From assembly GCA_028687085.1 (NCBI GenBank), contig JAQUAU010000013.1, forward strand, positions 1 to 20,597: a DNA stretch of 20,597 nucleotides, given 5' to 3'. The DNA is from Minisyncoccota bacterium. GTDB taxonomy: Bacteria > Patescibacteriota > Minisyncoccia > Phycocordibacterales > Phycocordibacteraceae. Shown piece after piece: positions 1 through 6,480 of the stretch; the first letter of the stretch is position 1, and every line of letters starts with the position of its first letter. The translations under genes and the position numbers were made by a program. Under the pieces are notes generated by a model. That model saw nothing but the letters and a program-made list of their open reading frames with translations. It searched no databases and was not told where the DNA came from.

Positions 1-48
1 CGTCACTTCGAGCAAGGAGGTCCTAAACTTGGTGCGGAGAACCAGTAA
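1..48 (+). CDS. Possible C-terminal tail of an upstream gene (partial)
   Basis: Frame 1 is open from the window edge to a TAA at 46-48 and would encode 15 residues ending GAENQ. No start lies inside the window, so this could only be the end of a gene that begins to the left. The stop sits just before the -35 box of the next promoter, which suits a gene boundary. Fifteen codons are too few to identify a family, and the open frame could be chance. Confidence 0.25.
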   Translation, partial: RHFEQGGPKLGAENQ

Positions 49-51
49 CTA

Positions 52-81
52 TTGACGAAGAAGGCCGGCGCCTGTCATACT
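52..81 (+). promoter_or_regulatory. Promoter of the first small gene
   Basis: TTGACG (52-57), an 18-nt spacer, then CATACT (76-81) preceded by TG at 73-74 (extended -10). Transcription would begin near 88-89, at or next to the ATG at 88. The TTG at 52, which could be read as a start codon, is better explained as part of this -35 box. Confidence 0.55.
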
Positions 82-87
82 TCACTC

Positions 88-306
88 ATGTCCAACCCAT
101 TGGAGGGCCGCAAGATGATGCACCCACATTTGGAACGGATTATGAACAAGGTTAAGGCCGAACATCCGCATGTGCCGATACCTGAAGTCGAAACGCCAGA
201 AGTTCCACTGAAGCCAGTAACTCGAGTGGTTATCACGCCGGAGATGCGCCATGAAGCAGAGCTGCGCGACATCGTAGATCACGTAAAGCTCGGCGAAGAC
301 TATTGA
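88..306 (+). CDS. Small hypothetical protein (72 aa)
   Basis: A small acidic and histidine-rich protein of unknown function; I do not recognise a family. From ATG 88 it has a basic, Met/His-rich N-terminus, then a proline/valine/glutamate stretch (about residues 28-46) that is probably extended, then a charged helix ending LGEDY. There is no signal peptide or membrane segment. Two in-frame starts compete. ATG 88 lies 6 nt after the putative -10 and would give a leaderless mRNA, as for several genes in this window. ATG 115 lies 8 nt after a GGAGGG at 102-107 and would give 63 aa. The gene is followed closely by a strong intrinsic terminator, so it is probably a monocistronic unit. That it is a real gene is supported by the promoter-gene-terminator arrangement; its role is unknown. 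Confidence 0.6.
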   Translation: MSNPLEGRKMMHPHLERIMNKVKAEHPHVPIPEVETPEVPLKPVTRVVITPEMRHEAELRDIVDHVKLGEDY

Positions 307-321
307 ACTTTCGACACGTAC

Positions 322-360
322 CGCGCGGGTGGCTCTTGCCTCCCGCGCGTTTTATTTTAT
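322..360 (+). terminator. Intrinsic terminator
   Basis: An 8-bp stem CGCGCGGG (322-329) / CCCGCGCG (342-349) continues past one T-T mismatch into GGC-TCTT-GCC, and is followed by TTTTATTTTAT. It begins 15 nt after the first small gene and is the clearest rho-independent terminator in the window. Confidence 0.9.
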
Positions 361-373
361 ACCAATGACCAGA

Positions 374-401
374 TTGACTCCTAAGAAATCAGACGTACTA
401 T
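374..401 (+). promoter_or_regulatory. Promoter of the second small gene
   Basis: TTGACT (374-379), a 16-nt spacer, and TACTAT (396-401). The -10 ends exactly 7 nt before the ATG at 409, so transcription should begin at or next to the start codon (leaderless mRNA). Confidence 0.6.
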
Positions 402-408
402 TACTCTT

Positions 409-702
409 ATGTCATTCACCCAACCACATTTTGAACACGTATTCGGAGGTCACGAGAGCATCAAGACTTTTGAAATGACTGGCGAAGAATTGGAGCTTCT
501 GAAAGAAGAGGTTTCGAATCTCGCTCGTGCCGCTGAAAGAAAGGCCTCCGATATCTCACGCGACTTGAACGAAGGAGGCGCTGCTAACCTGAGTAAAGCC
601 CAAGACGAGTCGCGAGAATTACAAAAGAAGATCCGCCTCTTCCACAGCATCACGAACAAACTCCGCGAAGACACCGACCATAGCACGCCGATCGTTCATT
701 AA
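409..702 (+). CDS. Hypothetical helical protein (97 aa)
   Basis: Unknown function. After a short N-terminus (MSFTQPHFEHVFGG) almost the whole chain is predicted to be charged amphipathic helix: a Glu/Leu-rich stretch at about residues 24-45, a Gly-Gly-Ala turn near 55-58, and a second Lys/Glu-rich helix at about 60-85. This resembles a two-helix coiled coil or a small DNA- or partner-binding protein, but no family motif is visible. There is no signal peptide or transmembrane segment. The start is fixed by the -10 box 7 nt upstream and there is no Shine-Dalgarno site. It converges on tRNA-Glu, whose 3' end is 6 nt away on the other strand. Gene reality is well supported by the promoter and length; function is not. 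Confidence 0.7.
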   Translation: MSFTQPHFEHVFGGHESIKTFEMTGEELELLKEEVSNLARAAERKASDISRDLNEGGAANLSKAQDESRELQKKIRLFHSITNKLREDTDHSTPIVH

Positions 703-708
703 CATTTG

Positions 709-780
709 TGACCTCACGGGGAATCGAACCCCGATTTGATCCGTGAGAGGGATCTGTCCTAGCCGTTAGACGATGAGGCC
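709..780 (-). tRNA. tRNA-Glu (anticodon CTC)
   Basis: On the minus strand a full cloverleaf can be folded: acceptor GGCCTCA / TGAGGTC with one G-U pair, D arm GTCTAACGGCTAGGAC (typical of tRNA-Glu), anticodon stem GATCC/GGATC around the loop CTCTCAC (anticodon CTC, reading GAG), variable loop AAAT, and T arm CGGGG-TTCGATT-CCCCG. The discriminator at 709 is A. CCA is not encoded (CA follows), so it must be added post-transcriptionally. It lies 36 nt after murF on the same strand. Confidence 0.95.
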
Positions 781-790
781 TTGTTCGCTT

Positions 791-800
791 TTTATACCAG
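791..800 (-). promoter_or_regulatory. Extended -10 promoter of tRNA-Glu
   Basis: Reading the minus strand, TGG followed by TATAAA (796 down to 791) forms an extended -10. It lies 10 nt before the tRNA 5' end, so a start near 783 would need little 5' trimming. No clear -35 is visible. The tRNA may also be co-transcribed with murF. Confidence 0.5.
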
Positions 801-816
801 ACTTTTGTCCGACACG

Positions 817-2091
817 CTACACTTTCTCCTCCCACTTCTTCTCTTGACGGACGAGCCGCGAAGCATCCGCCGGATCCGCAAGGAGCGCCTTGACGATATG
901 CTCGGTGCGAACCGACTGCGAACCCTTAACCAAGACGACGTCACCGTCGCGGATGATGTCAGAGAGTCCGAGAGCTCCCGAGCGGGAGCAGTCGAAGGAG
1001 AGAACCGATACCTGCTTTGAATCAAGCGTGAACGCGCGAGCGCGGATGCCGACGGTCGCAATGACGTCGGCTGATTCTGCTGCGAGAGCCGCGATGCGGC
1101 GGTGCTCCATCACCGAATAGCGCCCGAGCTCGAGCATATCGCCGAGGACGGCGACGCGCCGTTTTGCATGAGGAAATGACTTCAGAGTCGCGAGCGCCTC
1201 CTCCATCGCCGCCGGGGACGCATTGTAGGAATCATCGATGATAATCGAACCATTCTTACCCGCGAGGAGCCGTCCGCGGCCCGGCGGCGGTTCATAACTC
1301 TCGAGTGAGGCCACCGCCTCGGCGAGCGGTATCCGGAACGCTTGCGCGGCTGCGAGCGCGGCGGCGACCGGCAGGAGCTGCGCTCTCCCCACCGAACCTT
1401 TCACGACGCAGCTACTCTCTTCACCATCCATGCTCACCGCTGCCTTCATGCCCCTAACCTTCCCTTCTTCTTCATAAAAATCGATGTTGCAGACGTTCAC
1501 TTGGGCGGCCGCCGAGCATCCGTAGGTGATGACGCGCGCAGAGGTGTGATGCGCGCGCTCGAACGCATAGAGATCGTCAGCTGAGACGATGAGCGGCGCA
1601 GCGGCGCGAAGCGCATAAGCAGGAGAGAACTCTTCTTCGCGCACCGCCTCGGGCGAGGCATAGGCCTCGACGTGCACTGGTATCTCCGGCAGACGCGTCA
1701 CCACCACGGCGTCCGGCGTCGCGATGCGCAAAATGCGTGCGAGATCGCCGGGCTTGTCGGCCCCCACTTCAAGCACGAGCATGTTCGGATAGTGATTCGG
1801 CAAGAGGAGGAGCGCAAGCGTGCTCCGCACGACCTTAAGCCAGGAGAGCGGATTGTCCCACGGATTAGCGACGCCGAGAATCGTGAATGGGACGCCAAAC
1901 TCGCTATTAAAGCTCTTCTCGCTCGCCCGCACAAAGAAGCGCGTCTTGAGCACCGCCGCGATCGCGTCCTTCGTCGACGTCTTCCCTACTGAGCCGGTTA
2001 TCATCACGACGCGCGGAGCGTAGCGGCGGACGACTGCCTTCGCAAAGACAGCGAGCATGAACGTGATGATGTATTTGCTTATTTTTTTCAT
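817..2091 (-). CDS. murF: UDP-N-acetylmuramoyl-tripeptide--D-alanyl-D-alanine ligase (MurF-type Mur ligase)
   Basis: Cytoplasmic ATP-dependent ligase that adds D-Ala-D-Ala to the UDP-MurNAc tripeptide, the last soluble step of peptidoglycan precursor synthesis. Mur-ligase features are clear: P-loop GSVGKTST (residues 33-40), EVGADKPGD in the central domain, the DDSYNASP motif, and AVLGDMLELG in the C-terminal domain. At 424 aa it is near family length, but the P-loop lies at residue 33 instead of about 107 as in E. coli. The usual N-terminal UDP-substrate domain is therefore missing, and a hydrophobic helix (about 8-31) takes its place, possibly tethering the enzyme to the membrane. The ATG overlaps the ftsI stop (ATGA, 2088-2091), implying translational coupling. 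MurF is favoured over MurE by these motifs and by its position after ftsI. Confidence 0.92.
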   Translation of the reverse strand: MKKISKYIITFMLAVFAKAVVRRYAPRVVMITGSVGKTSTKDAIAAVLKTRFFVRASEKSFNSEFGVPFTILGVANPWDNPLSWLKVVRSTLALLLLPNHYPNMLVLEVGADKPGDLARILRIATPDAVVVTRLPEIPVHVEAYASPEAVREEEFSPAYALRAAAPLIVSADDLYAFERAHHTSARVITYGCSAAAQVNVCNIDFYEEEGKVRGMKAAVSMDGEESSCVVKGSVGRAQLLPVAAALAAAQAFRIPLAEAVASLESYEPPPGRGRLLAGKNGSIIIDDSYNASPAAMEEALATLKSFPHAKRRVAVLGDMLELGRYSVMEHRRIAALAAESADVIATVGIRARAFTLDSKQVSVLSFDCSRSGALGLSDIIRDGDVVLVKGSQSVRTEHIVKALLADPADASRLVRQEKKWEEKV

Positions 2092-3848
2092 TGCGGTGTA
2101 GCGGCCTGCGGCGAGCTTGTCGGAGCCGCGAGGCCGCGATCAGGCGGCACCTGGTAATAGTCGATGAGAAAGTGCACGAGGTCAAGGAAGGTTGCGTCCA
2201 GTGTTTCAGAAGCATATTCAACACCTCGAGGATCGTTTGTGTAGAGCAGGATGATGAAACGCGGCGCATACGAGGGAAAGAAACCGACGAAAGAGTGAAA
2301 GAACCGGTCGGTGTAGTAGCCGCCCTGTCCGTTGGTCAGCTGAGCGGTGCCGGTCTTCGCCGCGACCGACATGGTGGGGATCTTAGCCTTGCCGCCTTCA
2401 AGCTTCTCGTCTACGAGCGCCGTCATCATGGTCGTCGTTTCGCGCGCTGCCGCGCTCGAGAAGACCAGCACACTCTGGCTCCAGTCGAGCGCACGCACAA
2501 TGCCGGAGTTGAGACGGACAGCGCTCACGAGATGCGGCTCTACCATCACCCCGCCGTTTGCAATCGCCCCAAGCGCTCGGATCATCTGTATCGGGGTCTC
2601 CGCAATGCCCTGGCCATAAGAGGCGGTGTCATAGCCGATCTGCTGAGGCTTGGCGAGATTCCCGAGGAGAGAGCGCCCCTCGTTCGGCAGATCGATGCCG
2701 GTCTTAGCTCCGAAAAGCTTGGTGAAGTAGCTGCGAAACTTGTCCTGCCCGAGCTCCGTCGCTATCCATGCCGCACCAACGTTTAACGACTGCACGATGA
2801 TCTGCTTCATCGGGATAACGCCGCGCGGCTTTAAGTCCCAATTGCAGATCTCGCGTGTATTGACCGTGATGCAACCCGTATCGTTATAGGTCGTCGCCGG
2901 TGTGATAACCCCGGCATCGAGCCCCGACGTCATGGTGAGGGGCTTCATGATAGAGCCGAATTCGTGCACATGTTCCACGAGCGGATTGCCGAGAAGCGTC
3001 GCTTCGACGCTTCTCAATTCATTGCCGTTGTACGAGGGATACGAGGCGAGCGCGAGGATGGCGCCCGTAGCGGGGTCCATGATGATGCCTCCCGACTCCT
3101 TGCTCGAGTAGCGTTCACTCACCTTCTTTAGATCATTCTCGAGCCGCACCTGCACCTCTGGTTCGATCGTCGTGACGATGTCACCCTCGCGCGCGTCGCG
3201 CGCATTCACCAGCAGATTGCCGACATTCGAGAAGAGCTCAGCGAAGAAATTTTTATAGAGCGAATCTCCTGAGCGCGAAAGTGTCCCGTCATAGACCGTC
3301 TCGAGGCCGGTCTGCCCCGCGAGCGTGTCGCCTCTGCCGTAGGTAACGATACCAATCGACTGCGCGGCGAGTGCGTCGCCCGGGTAATAGCGCCAGCGTT
3401 CTCGCAAGACTTGCACGCCGGTGATGTCCTTGTCGGCGAGTGCTTGTCCGCTCTCCTCGGAGAGGCGGTGCGCAACCTCGATATAGGTCTGCCCTTTCTT
3501 CGCGGAGGCGGCGAGAAAAGCGTCATGCGACATGAGCGACGACGACGCGACGGCGCTGATTGTTGCATAGGCGGCCTCAGGATCTTGTATCGTCTGCGGA
3601 TTAATCGCCACGAGAAAGCCGGTCGCCAAGGTCGCGGCAGAGATAAACGAACCATCCTTGCGCGTAAAGTAGATGGACCCGCGATCGAAGAGGCCGCTCG
3701 CGTTCGAGGCGAATTGGCGATCGGCCTTCTCTGCATAGTCATCGCCGTGCACAATCTGCACGAAGTACAGGCGCGTCAGTATTAAAAGAGTGATAACGAC
3801 TATGAACGAGAGAACCAAGCGTATGCGAGAGCGGAACTGGGCACGCAT
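2088..3848 (-). CDS. ftsI: Class B penicillin-binding protein, division transpeptidase (FtsI/PBP3-like)
   Basis: Septal peptidoglycan D,D-transpeptidase, anchored in the cytoplasmic membrane with its catalytic domain outside. It has a short basic N-terminus and one transmembrane helix (about residues 10-30), a pedestal/dimerisation region beginning at the class B RGSIY motif (about 56-60), and a transpeptidase domain carrying all three active-site motifs: SIMK (299-302, nucleophile Ser299), SLN (354-356) and KTGT (498-501). The 586-aa length is normal for FtsI. It starts 6 nt after the ftsL-like gene and overlaps murF by ATGA, so the gene order rsmH-ftsL-ftsI-murF is the classical dcw cluster. 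FtsI is preferred to PBP2 because of this neighbourhood; a separate PBP2 gene lies with mreBCD at 8665-10347. Confidence 0.93.
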   Translation of the reverse strand: MRAQFRSRIRLVLSFIVVITLLILTRLYFVQIVHGDDYAEKADRQFASNASGLFDRGSIYFTRKDGSFISAATLATGFLVAINPQTIQDPEAAYATISAVASSSLMSHDAFLAASAKKGQTYIEVAHRLSEESGQALADKDITGVQVLRERWRYYPGDALAAQSIGIVTYGRGDTLAGQTGLETVYDGTLSRSGDSLYKNFFAELFSNVGNLLVNARDAREGDIVTTIEPEVQVRLENDLKKVSERYSSKESGGIIMDPATGAILALASYPSYNGNELRSVEATLLGNPLVEHVHEFGSIMKPLTMTSGLDAGVITPATTYNDTGCITVNTREICNWDLKPRGVIPMKQIIVQSLNVGAAWIATELGQDKFRSYFTKLFGAKTGIDLPNEGRSLLGNLAKPQQIGYDTASYGQGIAETPIQMIRALGAIANGGVMVEPHLVSAVRLNSGIVRALDWSQSVLVFSSAAARETTTMMTALVDEKLEGGKAKIPTMSVAAKTGTAQLTNGQGGYYTDRFFHSFVGFFPSYAPRFIILLYTNDPRGVEYASETLDATFLDLVHFLIDYYQVPPDRGLAAPTSSPQAATPQ

Positions 3849-3854
3849 AGAAGA

Positions 3855-4148
3855 CTAGCGTACTGCCGTCGCGCCTTGCGCCCGCACGAACGTCTTAGAT
3901 GCTGGCTTTGCGTAGCCCTCAGCTTCGTAGTTGGTACTGGTGATACGAGAGACGCCGGCGAGATACTGCGACTCAAGCGCGGCAACGGCCGCTTCGTCGT
4001 TCCGCACCGACTGCGAGAACTCCACAGTCAGCGCCGCGTAGCTCATCACGGTAGCGATGAGGCCGATATAGGCGACCAGGAGGATGCCGACAATGCCCGA
4101 ACAGAGCGAGAGCACTGAAAACGGCAAGTGAGCGCGGAGATTATACAT
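3855..4148 (-). CDS. ftsL: FtsL-like division protein
   Basis: A 97-aa bitopic membrane protein: short N-terminus, a long hydrophobic segment (about residues 9-38), then an extracytoplasmic region with a short heptad-like stretch (about 42-64) and a polar tail. FtsL sequences diverge greatly, so the assignment rests mainly on topology, size and position between rsmH and ftsI, where ftsL normally sits. In the family, FtsL joins FtsB and FtsQ to activate FtsW/FtsI at the septum. ATG 4148 is chosen because it overlaps the rsmH stop (ATGTATAA); an upstream in-frame ATG at 4259 would run deep into rsmH. Confidence 0.68.
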   Translation of the reverse strand: MYNLRAHLPFSVLSLCSGIVGILLVAYIGLIATVMSYAALTVEFSQSVRNDEAAVAALESQYLAGVSRITSTNYEAEGYAKPASKTFVRAQGATAVR

Positions 4149-5121
4149 AAGAAAATAGAGTGCGCAGAGAGCCCGAAGACTCGATATTCGGAGCGGCGGC
4201 GCGTTCGAACACGCGCAGCTTCGCGCTCCGCGCGCGGCGATTATTGAGAATCTCGGCACGTGACGGCACGATCGGCTTCCTGGGGTTCAGCGTCCCGAGG
4301 CCGGCAAGCGCCGCGTCGCGGAGCGCATTCTTCACGACGCGATCCTCGATTGAATGGAAGGAGATGACGGCGAGTTTGCCGCTTGGAGCAAGTGCCTGAA
4401 GCGCGGCGGCGAGACCCTCGCGGAGCGCGCCGATCTCATCATTGACCGCAATGCGCAGCGCCTGAAAGGTCTTGGTCGCCGGATGGAGCTTCCCCTTTCG
4501 GTACCAGGCCGGCACGCCCGCTTCTATCGCAGCAACAAGCGCGCCCGTGGTAAGGATGCGCTCTTTCGCGCGCGCCGCGACAATCGCCCGCGCGATGCCG
4601 CGCGAGAAGCTCTCTTCGCCGTACGTATAGATCAGATCGGCGAGTTCTTCTTCTGAAGAGGAGTTCACAATATCTGCGGCCGTCTCACCACCCTCGCCAT
4701 AGGTCATGAGAAGCGGTTCGTCTATTTGCCCGCCGGAGGCGGGTCCGCCTTTGGCGGAAAAGGAGAAGCCGCGCGGCGCCGCGATCTGGTAGCCGCTCCA
4801 TCCGAGATCGAAAAGTATCTTGTCGACGTGCCCGATGCCGAGCCGCTCCAGGATGCGCGCGAGATTACGAAAATTGTCGTTCACTAGATGCGCGACCGGG
4901 CGCCCGCTCCGACGATCGCCTGCATAGGCGGCGCGCGCCCGCTCGACCGCCGCCGAGTCGGCGTCGATGCCGATGATAGAACCGCCATCAGAGAGAGCGG
5001 CAAGCAACTCTGTAAAGTGCCCCGCTCCGCCGAGCGTTGCATCGACCACCACATCAGTCGGCTGCACCTCGAGTGCCTCAGACACTTCTTGTGCGAGCAC
5101 GCTGTCGTGGCGGGCTTCCAT
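4141..5121 (-). CDS. rsmH: 16S rRNA (cytosine(1402)-N(4))-methyltransferase
   Basis: SAM-dependent methyltransferase (MraW) that modifies C1402 of 16S rRNA in the decoding centre. Visible motifs: DATLGGAGH (SAM loop, about residues 27-35), GIDAD (51-55), ILFDLGWSGYQI (about 102-113), RGFSF (117-121), and SFHSIEDRVVK near the C-terminus. Start 5121 gives the expected N-terminus (MEARHDSVLAQEV) and 326 aa, and lies 1 nt after the mraZ stop; the open frame continues upstream to 5172 but would overlap mraZ. Just after RGFSF, residues 124-131 (KGGPASGG) are encoded by a palindromic repeat (4730-4757) that also occurs in fmt. The insertion displaces the usual residues of that loop but keeps the frame, and all catalytic motifs remain. 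Confidence 0.96.
   Translation of the reverse strand: MEARHDSVLAQEVSEALEVQPTDVVVDATLGGAGHFTELLAALSDGGSIIGIDADSAAVERARAAYAGDRRSGRPVAHLVNDNFRNLARILERLGIGHVDKILFDLGWSGYQIAAPRGFSFSAKGGPASGGQIDEPLLMTYGEGGETAADIVNSSSEEELADLIYTYGEESFSRGIARAIVAARAKERILTTGALVAAIEAGVPAWYRKGKLHPATKTFQALRIAVNDEIGALREGLAAALQALAPSGKLAVISFHSIEDRVVKNALRDAALAGLGTLNPRKPIVPSRAEILNNRRARSAKLRVFERAAAPNIESSGSLRTLFSYV
4730..4757. repeat. In-frame palindromic repeat in rsmH (GGPASGG family)
   Basis: Arms CCGCCGGAGGCGG (4730-4742) and CCGCCTTTGGCGG (4745-4757) flank a 2-nt loop; 11 of 13 positions pair. On the minus strand this matches the palindrome in fmt (20183-20210) except at two bases. It encodes KGGPASGG in RsmH. Confidence 0.85.
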
Positions 5122-5122
5122 A

Positions 5123-5551
5123 TCAGTTAGGATTACCGAGCGCTTCGGCAAACGCATCGGCATCGCGCTCAATTGATTTCGTATACGTCTTCCATGCCGT
5201 CTCGTCCCAGATCTCGATGCGACCAGCGACTCCGGCGATGACTGTCTTACTCTTCAGTCCGGCAAAACTCTTTAAATGATCGGGGATGAGGATGCGACCG
5301 ACCGAGTCAACATCGGCCTCCATCGCTCCAGCGAGAAAAAGGCGCGCGAGACCGCGCGCGGCTGCGGTCCCGCCTGCATGCACCGCACGACTCTCGGCCT
5401 CTTTCGCCCATTCCTTCTTCGGATAGACAAAGAGGCAACGATCAAGGCCGCGCGTCATGACGACGGCGCGGCCGAGATCCTTCCGGAACTTTGCCGGGAG
5501 GGAGATGCGATTCTTGGGATCAAGCGTGTGCAGGTATTCTCCGATGAACAT
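5123..5551 (-). CDS. mraZ: Transcriptional regulator MraZ
   Basis: A 142-aa protein with two AbrB-like DNA-binding repeats: MFIGEYLHTLDPKNRISLPAKF at the N-terminus and DSVGRILIP at about 80-88 in the second half. Family members form ring-shaped oligomers, bind direct repeats upstream of their own gene, and control the dcw operon. Here mraZ is the first gene of mraZ-rsmH-ftsL-ftsI-murF and stops 1 nt before rsmH. Length and start are typical (MFIGEY is close to the usual MF.GEY). There is no Shine-Dalgarno site before the ATG; the leader is U-rich. Repeated CCACT/AGTGG boxes lie 40-100 nt upstream. Confidence 0.96.
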   Translation of the reverse strand: MFIGEYLHTLDPKNRISLPAKFRKDLGRAVVMTRGLDRCLFVYPKKEWAKEAESRAVHAGGTAAARGLARLFLAGAMEADVDSVGRILIPDHLKSFAGLKSKTVIAGVAGRIEIWDETAWKTYTKSIERDADAFAEALGNPN

Positions 5552-5590
5552 GTCAAAAATAAGTGAGTTTTTTTAGCGGGAAACGGGCCA

Positions 5591-5676
5591 CCACTCCCGT
5601 TTTCCACTTCATCCCACTGCCTCGCTATTCTACACCACTCTGCCCCACTTCTCGTATAGTAGTTATCCCCACCACT
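5591..5676 (-). promoter_or_regulatory. Putative MraZ operator and mraZ promoter region
   Basis: CCACT (AGTGG on the coding strand) occurs at 5591, 5604, 5614, 5635, 5645 and 5672. The four at 5604, 5614, 5635 and 5645 fall on a 10-to-10.5-nt phase with one position missing. MraZ is known to bind tandem GTG-containing boxes spaced by about one helical turn upstream of mraZ, so this is a likely autoregulatory operator. A possible -10 TAGAAT (5632 down to 5627) falls in the vacant phase position. The -35 is unclear. Confidence 0.55.
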
Positions 5677-5711
5677 TCGCCCAGCTGATTACAGCCGGGC
5701 TACGCGTGGTG
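5670..5711. repeat. Nested hairpin between the transposase and mraZ
   Basis: Outer stem CACCAC (5670-5675) / GTGGTG (5706-5711) encloses an inner stem GCCCAGCTG (5679-5687) / CAGCCGGGC (5692-5700) with loop ATTA. As minus-strand RNA the single inner mismatch becomes a G-U pair. No U-tract follows, so it is not a typical intrinsic terminator. It could be part of the mraZ control region or a remnant of another palindromic element. Confidence 0.5.
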
Positions 5712-5766
5712 CAAGAACCAAAAAAACCAAGCTATTGAGCCATTCCGCAAATTTGCCTATATTGTT

Positions 5767-5789
5767 ACTTGGAAGTCGGACTTCCAAGT
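5767..5789. repeat. RAYT-associated palindrome, copy 1 (3' flank)
   Basis: Arms ACTTGGAAGTC and GACTTCCAAGT flank a central G: a perfect 11-bp inverted repeat. It begins 3 nt after the transposase stop codon on the minus strand. The same 23 bp recur exactly at 5981, 6263 and 6481. Confidence 0.95.
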
Positions 5790-5792
5790 TGC

Positions 5793-6458
5793 TTACTCAA
5801 GAAGGAAATCAGCAATATCTTCCAAATCTGCTTTTCTTTGTACGATTGATTCTAATGACGAAAGTGCGAACTCTTTATATTCTTCCCTATTTCTAAACTG
5901 CTCAAGAATTATCTCTTTCTCGCAAATTCCCTTAACACCCTTATTCGTATACTCTCCCCAGCTTGATCTGCTGCGCACCAACTTGGAAGTCGGACTTCCA
6001 AGTTGGTGCGCCCGATCGTTAAGATTTATATATGCGCTCAGGTGTAACAAATATTCGTTTGAGTCTATGTGAACTGATTTATATTTCCCCTGAAACAAAG
6101 CCCCGGTACGCTTGTACTTGTTGTTGATGTATTTCGTATATCCTGTCCCTACCCTTTGCATCAATTTCTCAATTCCATTATCAGCTTCCTGCTTAAGAAG
6201 CAGGTGATAATGATTCGGATTGGCGCAATGCGCTACCAGACTTACCAGTACGCCTGTTTCTGACTTGGAAGTCGGACTTCCAAGTTTCTTGATGAATGAA
6301 TTTTCATAAATACTTCCAATAGGATCAAGTGCATTGAATTCCTCAAGGCTGTCATAAAATCTCTGGATATCATATTCGTCCATGAAAGTAACTCTCTTAT
6401 CTACTCCGCGATTGTAGATATGATAGTACTCGCCAGTAATAAGAGGCGTCTTTCTCAT
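5793..6458 (-). CDS. REP-associated tyrosine transposase (RAYT, Y1 HUH family)
   Basis: A 221-aa IS200-like single-strand transposase of the TnpA_REP group. N-terminal EYYHIYNRGVDKR (10-22) and PNHYHLLL (81-88, with the HxH metal pair H83/H85) are the classic HUH motifs. RVGTGYTKYINNKYKRTGALFQGKYKS follows in two pieces: GTGYTKY (104-110, candidate catalytic Tyr107) and RTGALFQGKYKS (117-128). YINLNDRA (143-150) is the family's YI.LNPVRA. Two LGSPTSK heptapeptides (59-65 and 153-159) are not family motifs; each is encoded by the 23-bp palindrome that also flanks the gene. A possible AGGA Shine-Dalgarno lies 7 nt before ATG 6458. The gene is clearly more AT-rich than its neighbours and separates lysS from the dcw operon, as expected for a horizontally acquired or mobile unit. 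Confidence 0.93.
   Translation of the reverse strand: MRKTPLITGEYYHIYNRGVDKRVTFMDEYDIQRFYDSLEEFNALDPIGSIYENSFIKKLGSPTSKSETGVLVSLVAHCANPNHYHLLLKQEADNGIEKLMQRVGTGYTKYINNKYKRTGALFQGKYKSVHIDSNEYLLHLSAYINLNDRAHQLGSPTSKLVRSRSSWGEYTNKGVKGICEKEIILEQFRNREEYKEFALSSLESIVQRKADLEDIADFLLE
5973..6011. repeat. RAYT-associated palindrome, copy 2 (extended, inside the transposase gene)
   Basis: The 23-bp core at 5981-6003 is extended to 19-bp perfect arms on each side of the central G at 5992, by GCGCACCA on the left and TGGTGCGC on the right, giving a 39-bp perfect palindrome in coding sequence. It encodes residues around HQLGSPTSKL of the transposase. Confidence 0.95.
6263..6285. repeat. RAYT-associated palindrome, copy 3 (inside the transposase gene)
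   Basis: An identical 23-bp core (arms ACTTGGAAGTC / GACTTCCAAGT, central G) in the same translation phase as copy 2. It encodes the first LGSPTSK (residues 59-65), in a loop just before the strand leading to the HUH motif. Confidence 0.95.
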
Positions 6459-6480
6459 TCCATTATCCTAACACCGCGCA

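Noticed and set aside
52..87. TTG start at 52 for the first small gene
   Set aside because: The TTG is part of a good -35 box (TTGACG) with a matching -10 downstream, so translation is more likely to start at ATG 88 or ATG 115.
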